From the NCBI RefSeq assembly GCF_009796805.1, contig NZ_CP047029.1, positions 3,300,001 through 3,364,000 of the forward strand: a stretch of DNA of 64,000 bases, in the 5' to 3' direction. Under the pieces are notes generated by a model, which was given only the letters and a program-made list of their open reading frames with translations, searched no databases and was not told where the DNA came from. Shown here in pieces: positions 1 through 8,939 of this stretch. The stretch is from Algibacter sp. L1A34 (GTDB lineage: Bacteria; Bacteroidota; Bacteroidia; Flavobacteriales; Flavobacteriaceae). Every line of letters starts with the position of its first letter. The first letter of the stretch is position 1. The position numbers and the translations under genes were made by a program.

Positions 1-1
1 A

Positions 2-205
2 GGATTAATTCCAAACACAACTAGTGTAAAAGGTGTTATTGACTTGAACAAAAACGGATTTATTACCACAACAGCTTTAGGAGAAACCAATGTAGCTGGT
101 GTTTTTGCTGCTGGAGATTGTCGCGAAGGTGCAATTGCACAAGTAGCAGCCGCTACAGGCGAAGGTGTATTGGCAAGTTATGGTGTGCGTAATCACTTAA
201 AATAG
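2..205 (+). CDS. Thioredoxin reductase-like FAD/NAD(P) oxidoreductase, C-terminal 67 residues (partial)
   Basis: The gene enters from the left edge; only the C-terminus is visible. It ends with the second FAD-binding motif of the TrxB family, seen as GVFAAGDCRE followed by a Q-V-A-A-A-TGEG segment and a stop at 203-205. In TrxB this Asp contacts the FAD ribitol and the following helix closes the FAD domain. The redox-active CxxC, which lies upstream, is outside the window, so I cannot tell a true thioredoxin reductase from a ferredoxin-NADP reductase-like paralogue. The next gene starts 4 bp downstream, so the two are probably cotranscribed. Confidence 0.85.
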   Translation, partial: GLIPNTTSVKGVIDLNKNGFITTTALGETNVAGVFAAGDCREGAIAQVAAATGEGVLASYGVRNHLK

Positions 206-209
206 AAAC

Positions 210-581
210 ATGGAAAACTGGCATTTACCAATTACAATTGTTCCTGGCTTAGGTTTACTCATTCTTTCTACTTCAAACTTAATGGTAACATTGAGTAATG
301 AAATAAGTGGGATGATTGAAAATTCTAATAAAAAATCAATTACTGCAAGAAAATTGAAACAACTAAGGTTGCTTAATATGGCTATGGTTTTTTTCTATGT
401 GGCTGTAGCACTTTTATTAATTTCTGCCGTTATTAATGGCTTATATGAAGTAGGAAAAACGTCTTTATATACAAGCGTTTTGGCAATTATTTTTGCGCTC
501 ATTGGTCTTATTTCTTTGATTATTTATTCTTTTAGAGCGGTAACCATTCGTCAAAATCAATTTAAAAGCAAACTAGATTAA
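210..581 (+). CDS. Small integral membrane protein, DUF2721-like
   Basis: A 123-residue protein with three hydrophobic segments (about residues 7-28, 51-75 and 85-108) and no enzymatic motif. The N-terminal VPGLGLLILSTSN stretch followed by a charged loop resembles DUF2721 membrane proteins, whose function is unknown. It starts 4 bp after the flavoprotein stop and ends 12 bp before the Rieske-ThDP gene, so it sits inside a redox operon. DUF assignment is from memory of the family pattern. Confidence 0.65.
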   Translation: MENWHLPITIVPGLGLLILSTSNLMVTLSNEISGMIENSNKKSITARKLKQLRLLNMAMVFFYVAVALLLISAVINGLYEVGKTSLYTSVLAIIFALIGLISLIIYSFRAVTIRQNQFKSKLD

Positions 582-593
582 ACCTGAAATATT

Positions 594-2543
594 ATGAAAA
601 AAACAACAAAATGGTATAGTGTACTAAAAGATAAGAAAACTTTGCCTGAAGGACGTGTACAAACGGTAACAGCAGGTCATCAAGGTGTATGTTTAACACA
701 TTACGATGGTAAGTTTTCTGCATTAGATAATAAATGTCCGCATCAAGGTGGTCCATTAGGAGAAGGTTCTATTGAAAACGGGATGCTGCGTTGCCCTTGG
801 CACGGTTGGGATTTCGATCCATGTTCTGGTTTACCACCAGGAGGTTTTGATGATGGCGTTAAAACCTTTGAAGTAAAAGAAGAAGGTGACGAAATTTTTG
901 TTGGTGTTTTGGAAGAAGAAGAACATCAAGATACCATTTCGGATGTGATGATGCAGACCATGGTAAATTGGGGAGTTGATACAGGTTTTGGTATGGTTGG
1001 CCATTCTAACTTAGCAGTTGCCGATGCTATGATGCGATTAGAGCAACAAGATAAATTTCAGTTTTTTGGTATTCGTCACGAAGGTGCAGCCGCTTTTGCA
1101 GCTTCAGCTTATGGAAAATTAACTGGGAAACCTGCAGTTTGTTTTGGTATTGCAGGACCAGGTTCTACCAATATGTTTACTGGAATGTGGGATGCAAAAG
1201 TAGACCGATCACCAATGTTAGTGCTCTCTGGTCAAGTAAATACACAAGTATTAGGCACAGGTGCCTTTCAAGAAGTAGATTTAGTTGGTGCGTTTCAAAC
1301 CGTAGCCAATTTTAACCATAGCGTACAACAAAACTCAAAGCATAGCGAGTTAATGAGTTTAGCCATAAAAAGTGCTTTATTAAACAGAGATGTGTCTCAT
1401 ATAACATTTCCAGATGAAGTCGCATTTATGCCAAAACCAGAAGGAGAAGAAGCGCAAACACCAGAAGATAGAATAACACCTATGAATATTTCGCCGCCAA
1501 GGCAAATGGTTGCAAAAGCCGTAGGCATGTTAGAAAATGCTAAAATGCCAGCAATTATTGTTGGTCACGGTGCTCGTTTTCACATGGAAGCTATTACCGC
1601 TTTCGCGGAAAAGTTAAACTGCCCAGTAATTACGACATTTAAAGGAAAAGGATTAATAGCAGATAATCATTCATTAGGCTGTGGTGTACTAGGAAGAAGT
1701 GGTACACCAATAGCCTCTTGGTTTATGAACGAAAGTGATTTACTGCTAGTCTTTGGAGCTTCGTTCTCTAATCATACAGGTATTACACCCAAAAAACCAA
1801 TTATTCAGGTGGATTACGATCCTGCAGCTTTAAGTAAGTTTCATAAAGTAGATGCAGCACTTTGGGGAGAAATTTCCGAAACTTTAGCATTAATTGAAGA
1901 ACAAACGCAAGGAAAACTGAATACAATCGACAGACGTCCAGAGATTGCAGAACGTTGGGCGATTTGGCAAGAAGAAAAAGCAAGTCGATTAAAAGACGAA
2001 AGTAAAGTTGGATTAAGTTCTATTGCTGTTTTCGAAGCAATGAATAAAGTAGTACCAGAGAATGCAGTAATTGCTGTAGATGTAGGGAATAATACGTATT
2101 CTTTTGGGCGCTATTTTGAGCCTAAAAATCAGTCGGTTTTAATGTCTGGTTATTTAGGATCTATAGGTTTTTCATTACCAGCAGCAATGGGAGCTTGGGC
2201 AGCACAAGGAAAAGAGAGACCCATTTGGTCGGTTTCTGGTGATGGTGGTTTCGGGCAGTATTTAGGAGAAATGATGACTTTGGTGAAGTACAATATGAAC
2301 ATCAAGCACGTATTGCTTAACAACTCAGAAATTGGAAAAATTTCAAAAGAACAGAAAGCAGCAGAATTAGACGTTTGGAAAACATCTTTGCACAATGCAA
2401 ACTTTGCTAAATATGCAGAAAATTGTGGCGCATTAGGCATAAGAGTCACCAAAAAAGAAGAACTATTACCAGCTTTAGAAAAGCTAAGAGATCATAAAGG
2501 TCCTGCATTATTAGAAATAATTACTGATGCAACTTTAATATAA
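594..2543 (+). CDS. Rieske [2Fe-2S] domain fused to a pyruvate-oxidase-like ThDP enzyme
   Basis: A 649-residue two-part protein. Residues 1-105 form a Rieske ferredoxin domain with all four cluster ligands in place: C48-P-H50 and C67-P-W-H70, 16 residues apart. Residues about 112-649 are a complete ThDP-dependent enzyme of the pyruvate oxidase/acetolactate synthase class: the catalytic Glu in IRHEGAAAF (E163), a central FAD/DHAP-type domain, and the C-terminal GDGGF...NN diphosphate/Mg motif. The family decarboxylates 2-keto acids such as pyruvate, using FAD and an electron acceptor. Having the Rieske domain in the same chain suggests electrons may leave through an iron-sulfur centre, which is inference. 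A YHS-domain gene follows 15 bp later. Confidence 0.85.
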   Translation: MKKTTKWYSVLKDKKTLPEGRVQTVTAGHQGVCLTHYDGKFSALDNKCPHQGGPLGEGSIENGMLRCPWHGWDFDPCSGLPPGGFDDGVKTFEVKEEGDEIFVGVLEEEEHQDTISDVMMQTMVNWGVDTGFGMVGHSNLAVADAMMRLEQQDKFQFFGIRHEGAAAFAASAYGKLTGKPAVCFGIAGPGSTNMFTGMWDAKVDRSPMLVLSGQVNTQVLGTGAFQEVDLVGAFQTVANFNHSVQQNSKHSELMSLAIKSALLNRDVSHITFPDEVAFMPKPEGEEAQTPEDRITPMNISPPRQMVAKAVGMLENAKMPAIIVGHGARFHMEAITAFAEKLNCPVITTFKGKGLIADNHSLGCGVLGRSGTPIASWFMNESDLLLVFGASFSNHTGITPKKPIIQVDYDPAALSKFHKVDAALWGEISETLALIEEQTQGKLNTIDRRPEIAERWAIWQEEKASRLKDESKVGLSSIAVFEAMNKVVPENAVIAVDVGNNTYSFGRYFEPKNQSVLMSGYLGSIGFSLPAAMGAWAAQGKERPIWSVSGDGGFGQYLGEMMTLVKYNMNIKHVLLNNSEIGKISKEQKAAELDVWKTSLHNANFAKYAENCGALGIRVTKKEELLPALEKLRDHKGPALLEIITDATLI

Positions 2544-2558
2544 ATAAAAACAAATAAA

Positions 2559-2942
2559 ATGAAACAAAATTTAAAAGACGGAACAGCAGCACAAGGATAT
2601 GATGTGGTATCATTCTTTAACGGAAGCCCTAAAAAAGGAAACGCAGCTTATACTTCAACTTATAACAATGCAAAGTACCTATTTGCGTCATTAGAGGATA
2701 AAGAAAAATTTGAAAAAGCACCAGAATCGTATACACCAGAATACGGTGGGTTTTGTGCTATTGCAATGTCTGAAGATAAACAGCTAGATCCTAATCCTAA
2801 AAGTTGGGAAGTTAGAGATGGAAAGTTATATTTTTTCACTAGAATGTTTTTCGGAATCATCGATGCTAAAAGACAATGGGTTAAAAAGCCAAAAGAATTA
2901 AGAGATTTAGCAGATACTGCTTGGGCTAAAATGAATGCTTAA
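2559..2942 (+). CDS. YHS domain-containing protein
   Basis: A 127-residue protein lacking a signal peptide. It has the YHS-domain pattern: AAQGYDVVSFF near the start, then Y-x-F-A-S-L-E-D-K-E-K-F, a P-x-x-Y-x-P-x-Y-G-G-F-C-A segment around residues 55-68, and a trailing W-x-V-x-D-G-K-L-Y-F. Family members are small, often metal- or redox-associated proteins; no reaction is established for this type. It directly follows the Rieske-ThDP oxidase and is likely the last gene of that operon, since 168 bp separate it from the next gene. Confidence 0.75.
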   Translation: MKQNLKDGTAAQGYDVVSFFNGSPKKGNAAYTSTYNNAKYLFASLEDKEKFEKAPESYTPEYGGFCAIAMSEDKQLDPNPKSWEVRDGKLYFFTRMFFGIIDAKRQWVKKPKELRDLADTAWAKMNA

Positions 2943-3110
2943 AAAGGCAGCACGATTTTAATAAAGAATCGTAGTACTTTATATAAAAAAATACAAGGGA
3001 AAGATTGAAGTAAATACTACAGATAATCTTTCTCGAGTATATTCTCCTAGACTAACCGGCGCATTGTTTTGCTATAGTAGAGAATTAGAAACAAGCTTAC
3101 ACTAATTATT

Positions 3111-4121
3111 ATGAATAAAATTAAAAGCATAGTTTATTTAGTTATACTAGTTATTACTACTAACCTAAATGCACAAGATTTATCTACTTTATTCAAAGAA
3201 CTCGATCCATCAGTGGTAACCATTGAGGTTATAGAATATAAGGTAAAAGATGACAAAATAACAAGTTCAGGAGGTTTAGGCTCTGGGGTTATTATTGATA
3301 AAGAAGGCTTTATTTTAACAGCAGCTCATGTTGTTGAATCGGCAAATAAAGTATCGGTTAAACTTCAAAATGGAGTTGAGTTTACGGCAGATGTGTTATC
3401 AAGTTCAACAGCTGCAGATGTAGCACTTCTTAAAATAAGAACGGTACCTATAAATTTAAAACCAGTAAAAGTAGGAAGTTCTAATGCTTCAGAAGTTGGA
3501 GAACAAATACTTGTAATTGGTGCACCTTTAGGTTTGGAACACTCATTATCTGTTGGGCATATTAGCCGTAAGATGAAAAAAAATATTATTTCTAATGGTG
3601 AGATGGCCGGTTTTATACAAACAGATGCTTCTATAAATCATGGGAATTCTGGAGGGCCAATGTTTAATACCAAAGGAGAATTAATTGGTATTGTAAGCTT
3701 TATTTTATCTAATAGTGGAGGGTTTGAAGGACTTGGTTTTGCTGTAGATATTGATACGGCGAAAAAAGTTTTGTTTGATGTTAATAGTTTTTGGACAGGG
3801 TTTGAAGGTGTTTTTTTAAGCGAAGGTCTTGCTGGTGTTTTTAATACACCACAAAAATCAGGAGTCTTAATTCAGCGTATAACGCCTAACTCTTTTGCAG
3901 ATAAAATTGGATTAAAACCTGGTGTTATTCAAGCAGAAATATTAGGTCAGAAATTATGGTTAGGTGGTGATATTATTTTAAGTATTCAAGGCTTAAGCTG
4001 CAATGCACCTCACGATTTGGGGAATATTAAAAAGCAGATAGAAAGTCTAAAAGTTGGAGATAAAGTGTTAATTGAGGTTTTAAGAAAAGGAAAGGTATTA
4101 ACGCTTGAGTCTAATTTTTAA
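3111..4121 (+). CDS. HtrA/Deg-type periplasmic serine protease with one PDZ domain
   Basis: A 336-residue S1C-family protease. A signal peptide covers about residues 1-21 (ends ...NLNAQ), so it acts in the periplasm. The trypsin-like domain has the full triad: H73 in LTAAHVV, D103 in AADVALLKI and S180 in GNSGGPMF. Residues about 240-336 make a single PDZ domain (GVLIQRITPNSFADKIGLKPG). Family members degrade misfolded envelope proteins. It is shorter than DegP, which has two PDZ domains, and resembles DegS-sized enzymes but lacks a retained membrane anchor. It is the first gene of a run of six with spacings of 6, 1, 9-15, 5 and -4 bp. Confidence 0.88.
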   Translation: MNKIKSIVYLVILVITTNLNAQDLSTLFKELDPSVVTIEVIEYKVKDDKITSSGGLGSGVIIDKEGFILTAAHVVESANKVSVKLQNGVEFTADVLSSSTAADVALLKIRTVPINLKPVKVGSSNASEVGEQILVIGAPLGLEHSLSVGHISRKMKKNIISNGEMAGFIQTDASINHGNSGGPMFNTKGELIGIVSFILSNSGGFEGLGFAVDIDTAKKVLFDVNSFWTGFEGVFLSEGLAGVFNTPQKSGVLIQRITPNSFADKIGLKPGVIQAEILGQKLWLGGDIILSIQGLSCNAPHDLGNIKKQIESLKVGDKVLIEVLRKGKVLTLESNF

Positions 4122-4127
4122 TATATA

Positions 4128-4793
4128 ATGAAGCTGCAATCAATAATTAACTGGAAGAAAATTATAAAATATAAGTATTTGATTGCGCTTGTAGCGGCCT
4201 TCAATTTTTTATTGACCCCAGTACATGTTGCATTTAGCAGTTTTAGTGCAAGTTATGTAGTAGTTATAAATTATACATTGGTTATTTTGAGTAGCTCGTT
4301 ACTTGCCACTAAAAAAATCGCGAAATTAACTACCTATATTATTGGTTTTCTGACCTTATTGGCTATTTGGTTAGAGTTTGCAAATGCTAATTCTGAGTCA
4401 ATTTTAATTTGTAGGTTAGTGTTTTCTTTTGTGCTATTTGCTTGTTTTAGTGTTATTCTTATAAGGCAACTACTAAAAATAAAGGAGATAAGCCTGCAGT
4501 TTATCCTTGGACCATTATTAGGGTTTCTTTACTTAGGTATTCTTGGAGGCATTCTTTTTGAAGCTATTAACTTCTTAAATCCAAATTCATTTCAACTCAT
4601 TGAAGGGTTTTCAGGCTTTAGTTTTTACTATTTCAGTTTTATAAGTATTACCACTGTTGGTTATGGAGACATTACACCGCTTACGGCGCCAGCACAATCT
4701 CTTACGCTTGTTATGAATATCATCGGGCAATTTTATCTGGCTATTGTTATCGGTGTTTTTGTAGGTAAATACATTAATACAAAATCTAAATAA
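4128..4793 (+). CDS. Potassium channel family membrane protein
   Basis: A 221-residue protein with about five hydrophobic helices followed by a pore loop and a last helix. The K+ selectivity filter is intact: TTVGYGD at about residues 173-179. No cytoplasmic RCK/TrkA-N or cyclic-nucleotide domain is attached, so gating cannot be inferred. The two helices flanking the filter form the conserved ion-channel-2 fold; the four N-terminal helices are not a voltage sensor, because I see no regular arginine ladder. It lies 6 bp after the protease gene and 1 bp before a Na+/H+ antiporter, which suggests joint control of ion balance. Confidence 0.85.
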   Translation: MKLQSIINWKKIIKYKYLIALVAAFNFLLTPVHVAFSSFSASYVVVINYTLVILSSSLLATKKIAKLTTYIIGFLTLLAIWLEFANANSESILICRLVFSFVLFACFSVILIRQLLKIKEISLQFILGPLLGFLYLGILGGILFEAINFLNPNSFQLIEGFSGFSFYYFSFISITTVGYGDITPLTAPAQSLTLVMNIIGQFYLAIVIGVFVGKYINTKSK

Positions 4794-4794
4794 A

Positions 4795-6036
4795 ATGTTC
4801 GAATCTTTCAGTATTGTATTTACAATTTCAGCACTTTTTAGCTACATTAATTATAAGTGGTTAAAATTACCAACAACTATTGGGTTAATGATTTTAAGTT
4901 TAATCTTAATCATCCCAATAACCCTAAGTAAAACTATTTTCCCTGAATTTTACAGGTTCTTTTGCGACATTATTGTTAATGCAGATTTTAAAACACTACT
5001 ACTTAATGGTATTTTAAGTTTTTTACTGTTTGCTGGAGCTCTACATGTTAACCTTGCCGCACTTAAAAAAGAAAAAAAATCAATTTTTCTGTTTGCAACT
5101 TTAGGGGTTCTCATATCTACATTTTTAGTTGGTGGTTTAACCTTTTTTGGTGCGCAACTTATTGGTTTAGAATTACCTTTTTTACACGCACTTTTATTTG
5201 GTGCATTAATATCTCCAACCGATCCAATTGCTGTTATGGCTATTTTAAAAGAGGCTAATATTGCGGAAAGTTTAGGAATTAAAATAGAAGGAGAATCGTT
5301 GTTTAATGATGGTATTGGTGTTGTTGTTTTTTCAGGAGTATTATTAATAGCTGCTGCGACAGGAGAGCATAGTTCAACCGAAATAGGAACAGAAATAGGA
5401 ACATTATTTTTAGAAGAAGTAGTAGGAGGAGTATTCTATGGACTAATAATTGGTTTTCTAGGATTAAAATGTATTCAATCTTTAAAAGAAAATCCTCAAT
5501 TAGCGGTAATGATTACACTTGCTGTAGTTATGGGTGGAACAGCAGGTGCCTTTTTATTGCATATTTCAGCACCATTAGGGATGGTTGTTGCAGGATTATT
5601 TATAGGAAACAAAATACATCTTAATGAAGATAAAAACCCTGTGCAAAAAGCAATTAGTTCTTTTTGGGAGATCTTAGACGATGTATTTAATGGTATTTTA
5701 TTTGTACTTATTGGGCTTGCCATTCATTTATTAAATTTTAATACAGGTTATATTGTATTAGGTATTCTTGCTATTCTAATTGTGCTTCTAGCTCGGTTTA
5801 TTTCCGTGCTTTTACCATATTCATTATTAAAACATGAAGAAGAAAAACCAATTAAAACAGTTGCTATTTTGACATGGGGCGGCTTACGAGGCGGTATTTC
5901 TATAGCATTAGCGTTAAGTTTAAGTAAAGAACTTTCAGGAGATTTAATACTTCATATAACTTATATTATTGTGTTGTTCTCAATTATTGTACAAGGATTA
6001 AGTATAGGTCGTTTTGTAAAGAAATTATATACATAA
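4795..6036 (+). CDS. Cation:proton antiporter, CPA1/NhaP type
   Basis: A 413-residue polytopic membrane protein with about 12-13 helices. CPA1 signatures are visible: ALISPTDPIAV in the middle of the transport core and the following GESLFNDGIGVVVF, which carries the paired acidic ion-binding residues (N-D of the ND motif). The C-terminal LTWGGLRGGISIALALS motif is also typical of NhaP/NHE proteins. The family exchanges Na+ or K+ for H+ across the inner membrane. There is no cytoplasmic tail. The start codon is 1 bp after the K+ channel stop, consistent with translational coupling. Confidence 0.92.
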   Translation: MFESFSIVFTISALFSYINYKWLKLPTTIGLMILSLILIIPITLSKTIFPEFYRFFCDIIVNADFKTLLLNGILSFLLFAGALHVNLAALKKEKKSIFLFATLGVLISTFLVGGLTFFGAQLIGLELPFLHALLFGALISPTDPIAVMAILKEANIAESLGIKIEGESLFNDGIGVVVFSGVLLIAAATGEHSSTEIGTEIGTLFLEEVVGGVFYGLIIGFLGLKCIQSLKENPQLAVMITLAVVMGGTAGAFLLHISAPLGMVVAGLFIGNKIHLNEDKNPVQKAISSFWEILDDVFNGILFVLIGLAIHLLNFNTGYIVLGILAILIVLLARFISVLLPYSLLKHEEEKPIKTVAILTWGGLRGGISIALALSLSKELSGDLILHITYIIVLFSIIVQGLSIGRFVKKLYT

Positions 6037-6051
6037 ACAACATAGGTGAAA

Positions 6052-6939
6052 ATGAAAAACTTAAAAGCTCTGTGTTTTACAATTACTCTATTTATTATAA
6101 ACTTTAGTTTTGCTCAATTAAGCGATTTAGCAAGAATTGACTATACAATACTTCCAGCGGGAGAATCTAATATTCAATATAGTCGGGTACGTGCATTATT
6201 TAACTATCCTATTAAATTAAAAAAAGAGGGTACATATTTATTTTTAGGAGTTGATTATAGTACTGTAAATCTTAATATGAGAGAAACTCCTTCTTTTGGC
6301 AAAGAGGAGCTTAATGATTTTCAATTACTAGATATTAATATAGCCTATACAGCGCCTTTAAAAAACGATTGGCGTTTAGGTGTAAGATTAACGCCAGGTT
6401 TTAGCTCTAATTTAACGGCAAATGATTTAAATCTTGAAGATGTAATACTCTCTGGAGATGTTATTTTTATAAAAGATAAAAAGGAAAGTAAAGATGTAAA
6501 AAAACCATGGAGACTTGTCTTAGGTGTATCTTATTCAGGAAACCGTGGGTATCCTTTTCCTTTACCATTTATTAGTTATTACAGGAAATTTAATTCAAAA
6601 TGGTCGTATAACCTTGGGGTTCCAAAATCAAATTTACAATATCACGCTTCAATTAAACACCGATTTAAATTATATACAGAGCTTGATGGTTTTACATCAA
6701 ACTTACAGCGTGGTGTTCTTATAAATAATTCTATAGTTGCAAAAAGTATTAATATGTCTTTACTTTTAAGTGGATTGCAATATGAATTTCACATTACCAA
6801 CAATATTCAATTTTATGCAAGAACATCTTACGTGCTAAGTAATTCAGTTAATTTAAGGGATAAAAACAAAGATGATATTGTTGGATTAGATAGCTCTAAT
6901 CCGCTGTATTTAAGAACAGGAATTCGCTTTAAAATTTAG
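6052..6939 (+). CDS. Outer-membrane beta-barrel-like protein (DUF6268-like)
   Basis: A 295-residue exported protein. A signal peptide (MKNLKALCFTIT..., ends ...SFAQ) is followed by alternating aromatic/polar beta-strand sequence up to a terminal strand ending in F-K-I, as in Bacteroidota outer-membrane barrels. I chose the ATG at 6052 over the in-frame GTG at 6046 because it begins the signal peptide directly. The family resemblance to DUF6268 is from memory. Its place between an antiporter and ppk1 in a tight operon suggests an envelope role, but the ligand is unknown. Confidence 0.7.
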   Translation: MKNLKALCFTITLFIINFSFAQLSDLARIDYTILPAGESNIQYSRVRALFNYPIKLKKEGTYLFLGVDYSTVNLNMRETPSFGKEELNDFQLLDINIAYTAPLKNDWRLGVRLTPGFSSNLTANDLNLEDVILSGDVIFIKDKKESKDVKKPWRLVLGVSYSGNRGYPFPLPFISYYRKFNSKWSYNLGVPKSNLQYHASIKHRFKLYTELDGFTSNLQRGVLINNSIVAKSINMSLLLSGLQYEFHITNNIQFYARTSYVLSNSVNLRDKNKDDIVGLDSSNPLYLRTGIRFKI

Positions 6940-6944
6940 AAAAC

Positions 6945-8939
6945 ATGTTAAACACAAAGGAGTATTATAATAGAGATTTATCATGGTTAAGGTTTAATCA
7001 TCGCGTACTTCAGGAAGCCGCAGATGAAAGAAACCCATTGTATGAACGTATTAAATTTTTGGCCATATTTTCTTCTAATTTAGATGAGTTTTTTAAAGTT
7101 AGAGTTTCAGATATTAGAAAAATAAAACAATTAGATAAACCACTTAGAAAACGTTTAATAACAAAGCCAAATAAATTACTGAGAGAAATTAAAAAACAAG
7201 TTAATGTACAGCAAAAAGAATTTGGACGAATTTTTTTTACTAAAATAATTCCGGCATTAGAAAATGAAGGTGTTAATTTGATTTGTTATAAAGAATTTAA
7301 TCAAGAACAACAGGCGTTTAGTAAAATATATTATAAAGAAAAAATAGAGTCTTCGCAATCTTTAAATATCAGTAAAGAGAAGCCTTTTCTTGAAAATGAG
7401 GCGTTGTATTTAGTTTCTCAAATTGAAGATGATTCTCTTATTTGGGTAAAAATAAATGAGCAAACACCTCGATTTGTAGAACTTCCTTCAATAGATAATA
7501 AGCATTATATAACATTTGTTGATGATATTTTAAAAGATAATCTTAAAGCAGTTTATAAACAGAGTTTTTATAGTGTAAAGATATCAAGAGATGCAGAACT
7601 GTATATAGACAATGAATATTCTGGTAATTTATTAGATAAAATTAAAGCAGCATTGCCTAATAGAATTAGCGGTCAGGTTACAAGAGCTTTAATAGATGAG
7701 CTATCTCCCAAAAAATTACAGCTTAAATTAAACGAGGTTTTAGATATTAATGAGACAGATATTATAAAAGGCGGTACTTATCATAATTTTAAAGATCTGT
7801 TTACTTTTCTTAATCCAACTACTAAAAATTTATCTTTTGCAAGTTTACCACCCTTATTAAGCAAAGAGTTTATTGACTATGACACTATGTTCCATGCTAT
7901 TAAAGCTAAAGATAGACTTTTGTGTTTTCCATATCAATCTTACCAACCGGTTATTCAATTATTAGATGAAGCCTCTAATGACGATAGCGTTACAAAAATT
8001 AAAATCACTTTATATCGAATTTCAAAAAAATCACTTGTTGTAAATGCACTTTTAAATGCAGCGAAAAATGGAAAAGAAGTGTTTGTTTTTATTGAAACAA
8101 AAGCACGTTTTGATGAGGAAAATAATATAAAATGGGGAAAAGTTTTAGAAGAAAACGGAGCGCATGTAGTTTACAGTTATCCGGGAATAAAAGTACATTC
8201 TAAAATTTTATATATAGAACGTATTGAGAAAAATAAATCGCTTATTTATGGTTATATAAGTACGGGTAATTTTAATGAAAAAACCTCGGAGATTTATACC
8301 GATTTTGGGTTAATGACTGTAAACCCTAAAATTACAGGAGAACTTTGTCAGGTATTTCAAGTATTACAAGGACAAATTATTATTCCAAAATCTAAAAAAC
8401 TTTTAGTATCTCCATTTACAACACGAAGTAAATTTAGAGAATTAATAGAGTCGGAAATTGAAAATGCCATAGCAGGTAAAGAAGCCTATATCATTTTGAA
8501 ACTGAATAGTCTTCAAGATGCTAAAATGATTAAGTTACTCTATAAAGCAAGTAATGCAGGAGTGAAAATAAGATTACTTATACGCGGTATTTGTTGTTTG
8601 GTTCCAGGAATTGAAGGACAAAGTGTAAACATATCTATAACTAGTATTGTAGATCGATTTTTAGAACACGGTAGAATTTATGTTTTTGGAAATAATGGAA
8701 AAGAAAAAATGTATCTTGGTTCTGCAGATTGGATGACACGTAATTTAGATCATAGAATAGAAGTTATAACACCTATTTTAGATAGAGATATTCATTTAAA
8801 ATTAAAAGAATTATTAGACTTACAATTAAAGGATACTATAAAATCTAGAGTAATAGATTCTAATCAAAACAACAGTTATGTAGAAAAAGGTTCATTAGGA
8901 GAATCTTCTCAACATATAATTTATAAAACATTATTATGA
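6945..8939 (+). CDS. ppk1: Polyphosphate kinase 1
   Basis: A 664-residue PPK1, close to the usual 680-700. The enzyme makes inorganic polyphosphate reversibly from ATP. The N-terminal helical domain starts with the family motif NRDLSWLRFNHRVL and continues with FLAIFSSNLDEFFKVRV. The autophosphorylated histidine is H418 in KVHSK, and the second phospholipase-D-like site carries the conserved D-R-F-L-E-H-G-R. The gene begins 5 bp after the barrel-protein gene and its stop overlaps the next start (ATGA at 8936-8939), so ppk1 and the downstream PycTM-like gene are translationally coupled. Confidence 0.95.
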   Translation: MLNTKEYYNRDLSWLRFNHRVLQEAADERNPLYERIKFLAIFSSNLDEFFKVRVSDIRKIKQLDKPLRKRLITKPNKLLREIKKQVNVQQKEFGRIFFTKIIPALENEGVNLICYKEFNQEQQAFSKIYYKEKIESSQSLNISKEKPFLENEALYLVSQIEDDSLIWVKINEQTPRFVELPSIDNKHYITFVDDILKDNLKAVYKQSFYSVKISRDAELYIDNEYSGNLLDKIKAALPNRISGQVTRALIDELSPKKLQLKLNEVLDINETDIIKGGTYHNFKDLFTFLNPTTKNLSFASLPPLLSKEFIDYDTMFHAIKAKDRLLCFPYQSYQPVIQLLDEASNDDSVTKIKITLYRISKKSLVVNALLNAAKNGKEVFVFIETKARFDEENNIKWGKVLEENGAHVVYSYPGIKVHSKILYIERIEKNKSLIYGYISTGNFNEKTSEIYTDFGLMTVNPKITGELCQVFQVLQGQIIIPKSKKLLVSPFTTRSKFRELIESEIENAIAGKEAYIILKLNSLQDAKMIKLLYKASNAGVKIRLLIRGICCLVPGIEGQSVNISITSIVDRFLEHGRIYVFGNNGKEKMYLGSADWMTRNLDHRIEVITPILDRDIHLKLKELLDLQLKDTIKSRVIDSNQNNSYVEKGSLGESSQHIIYKTLL

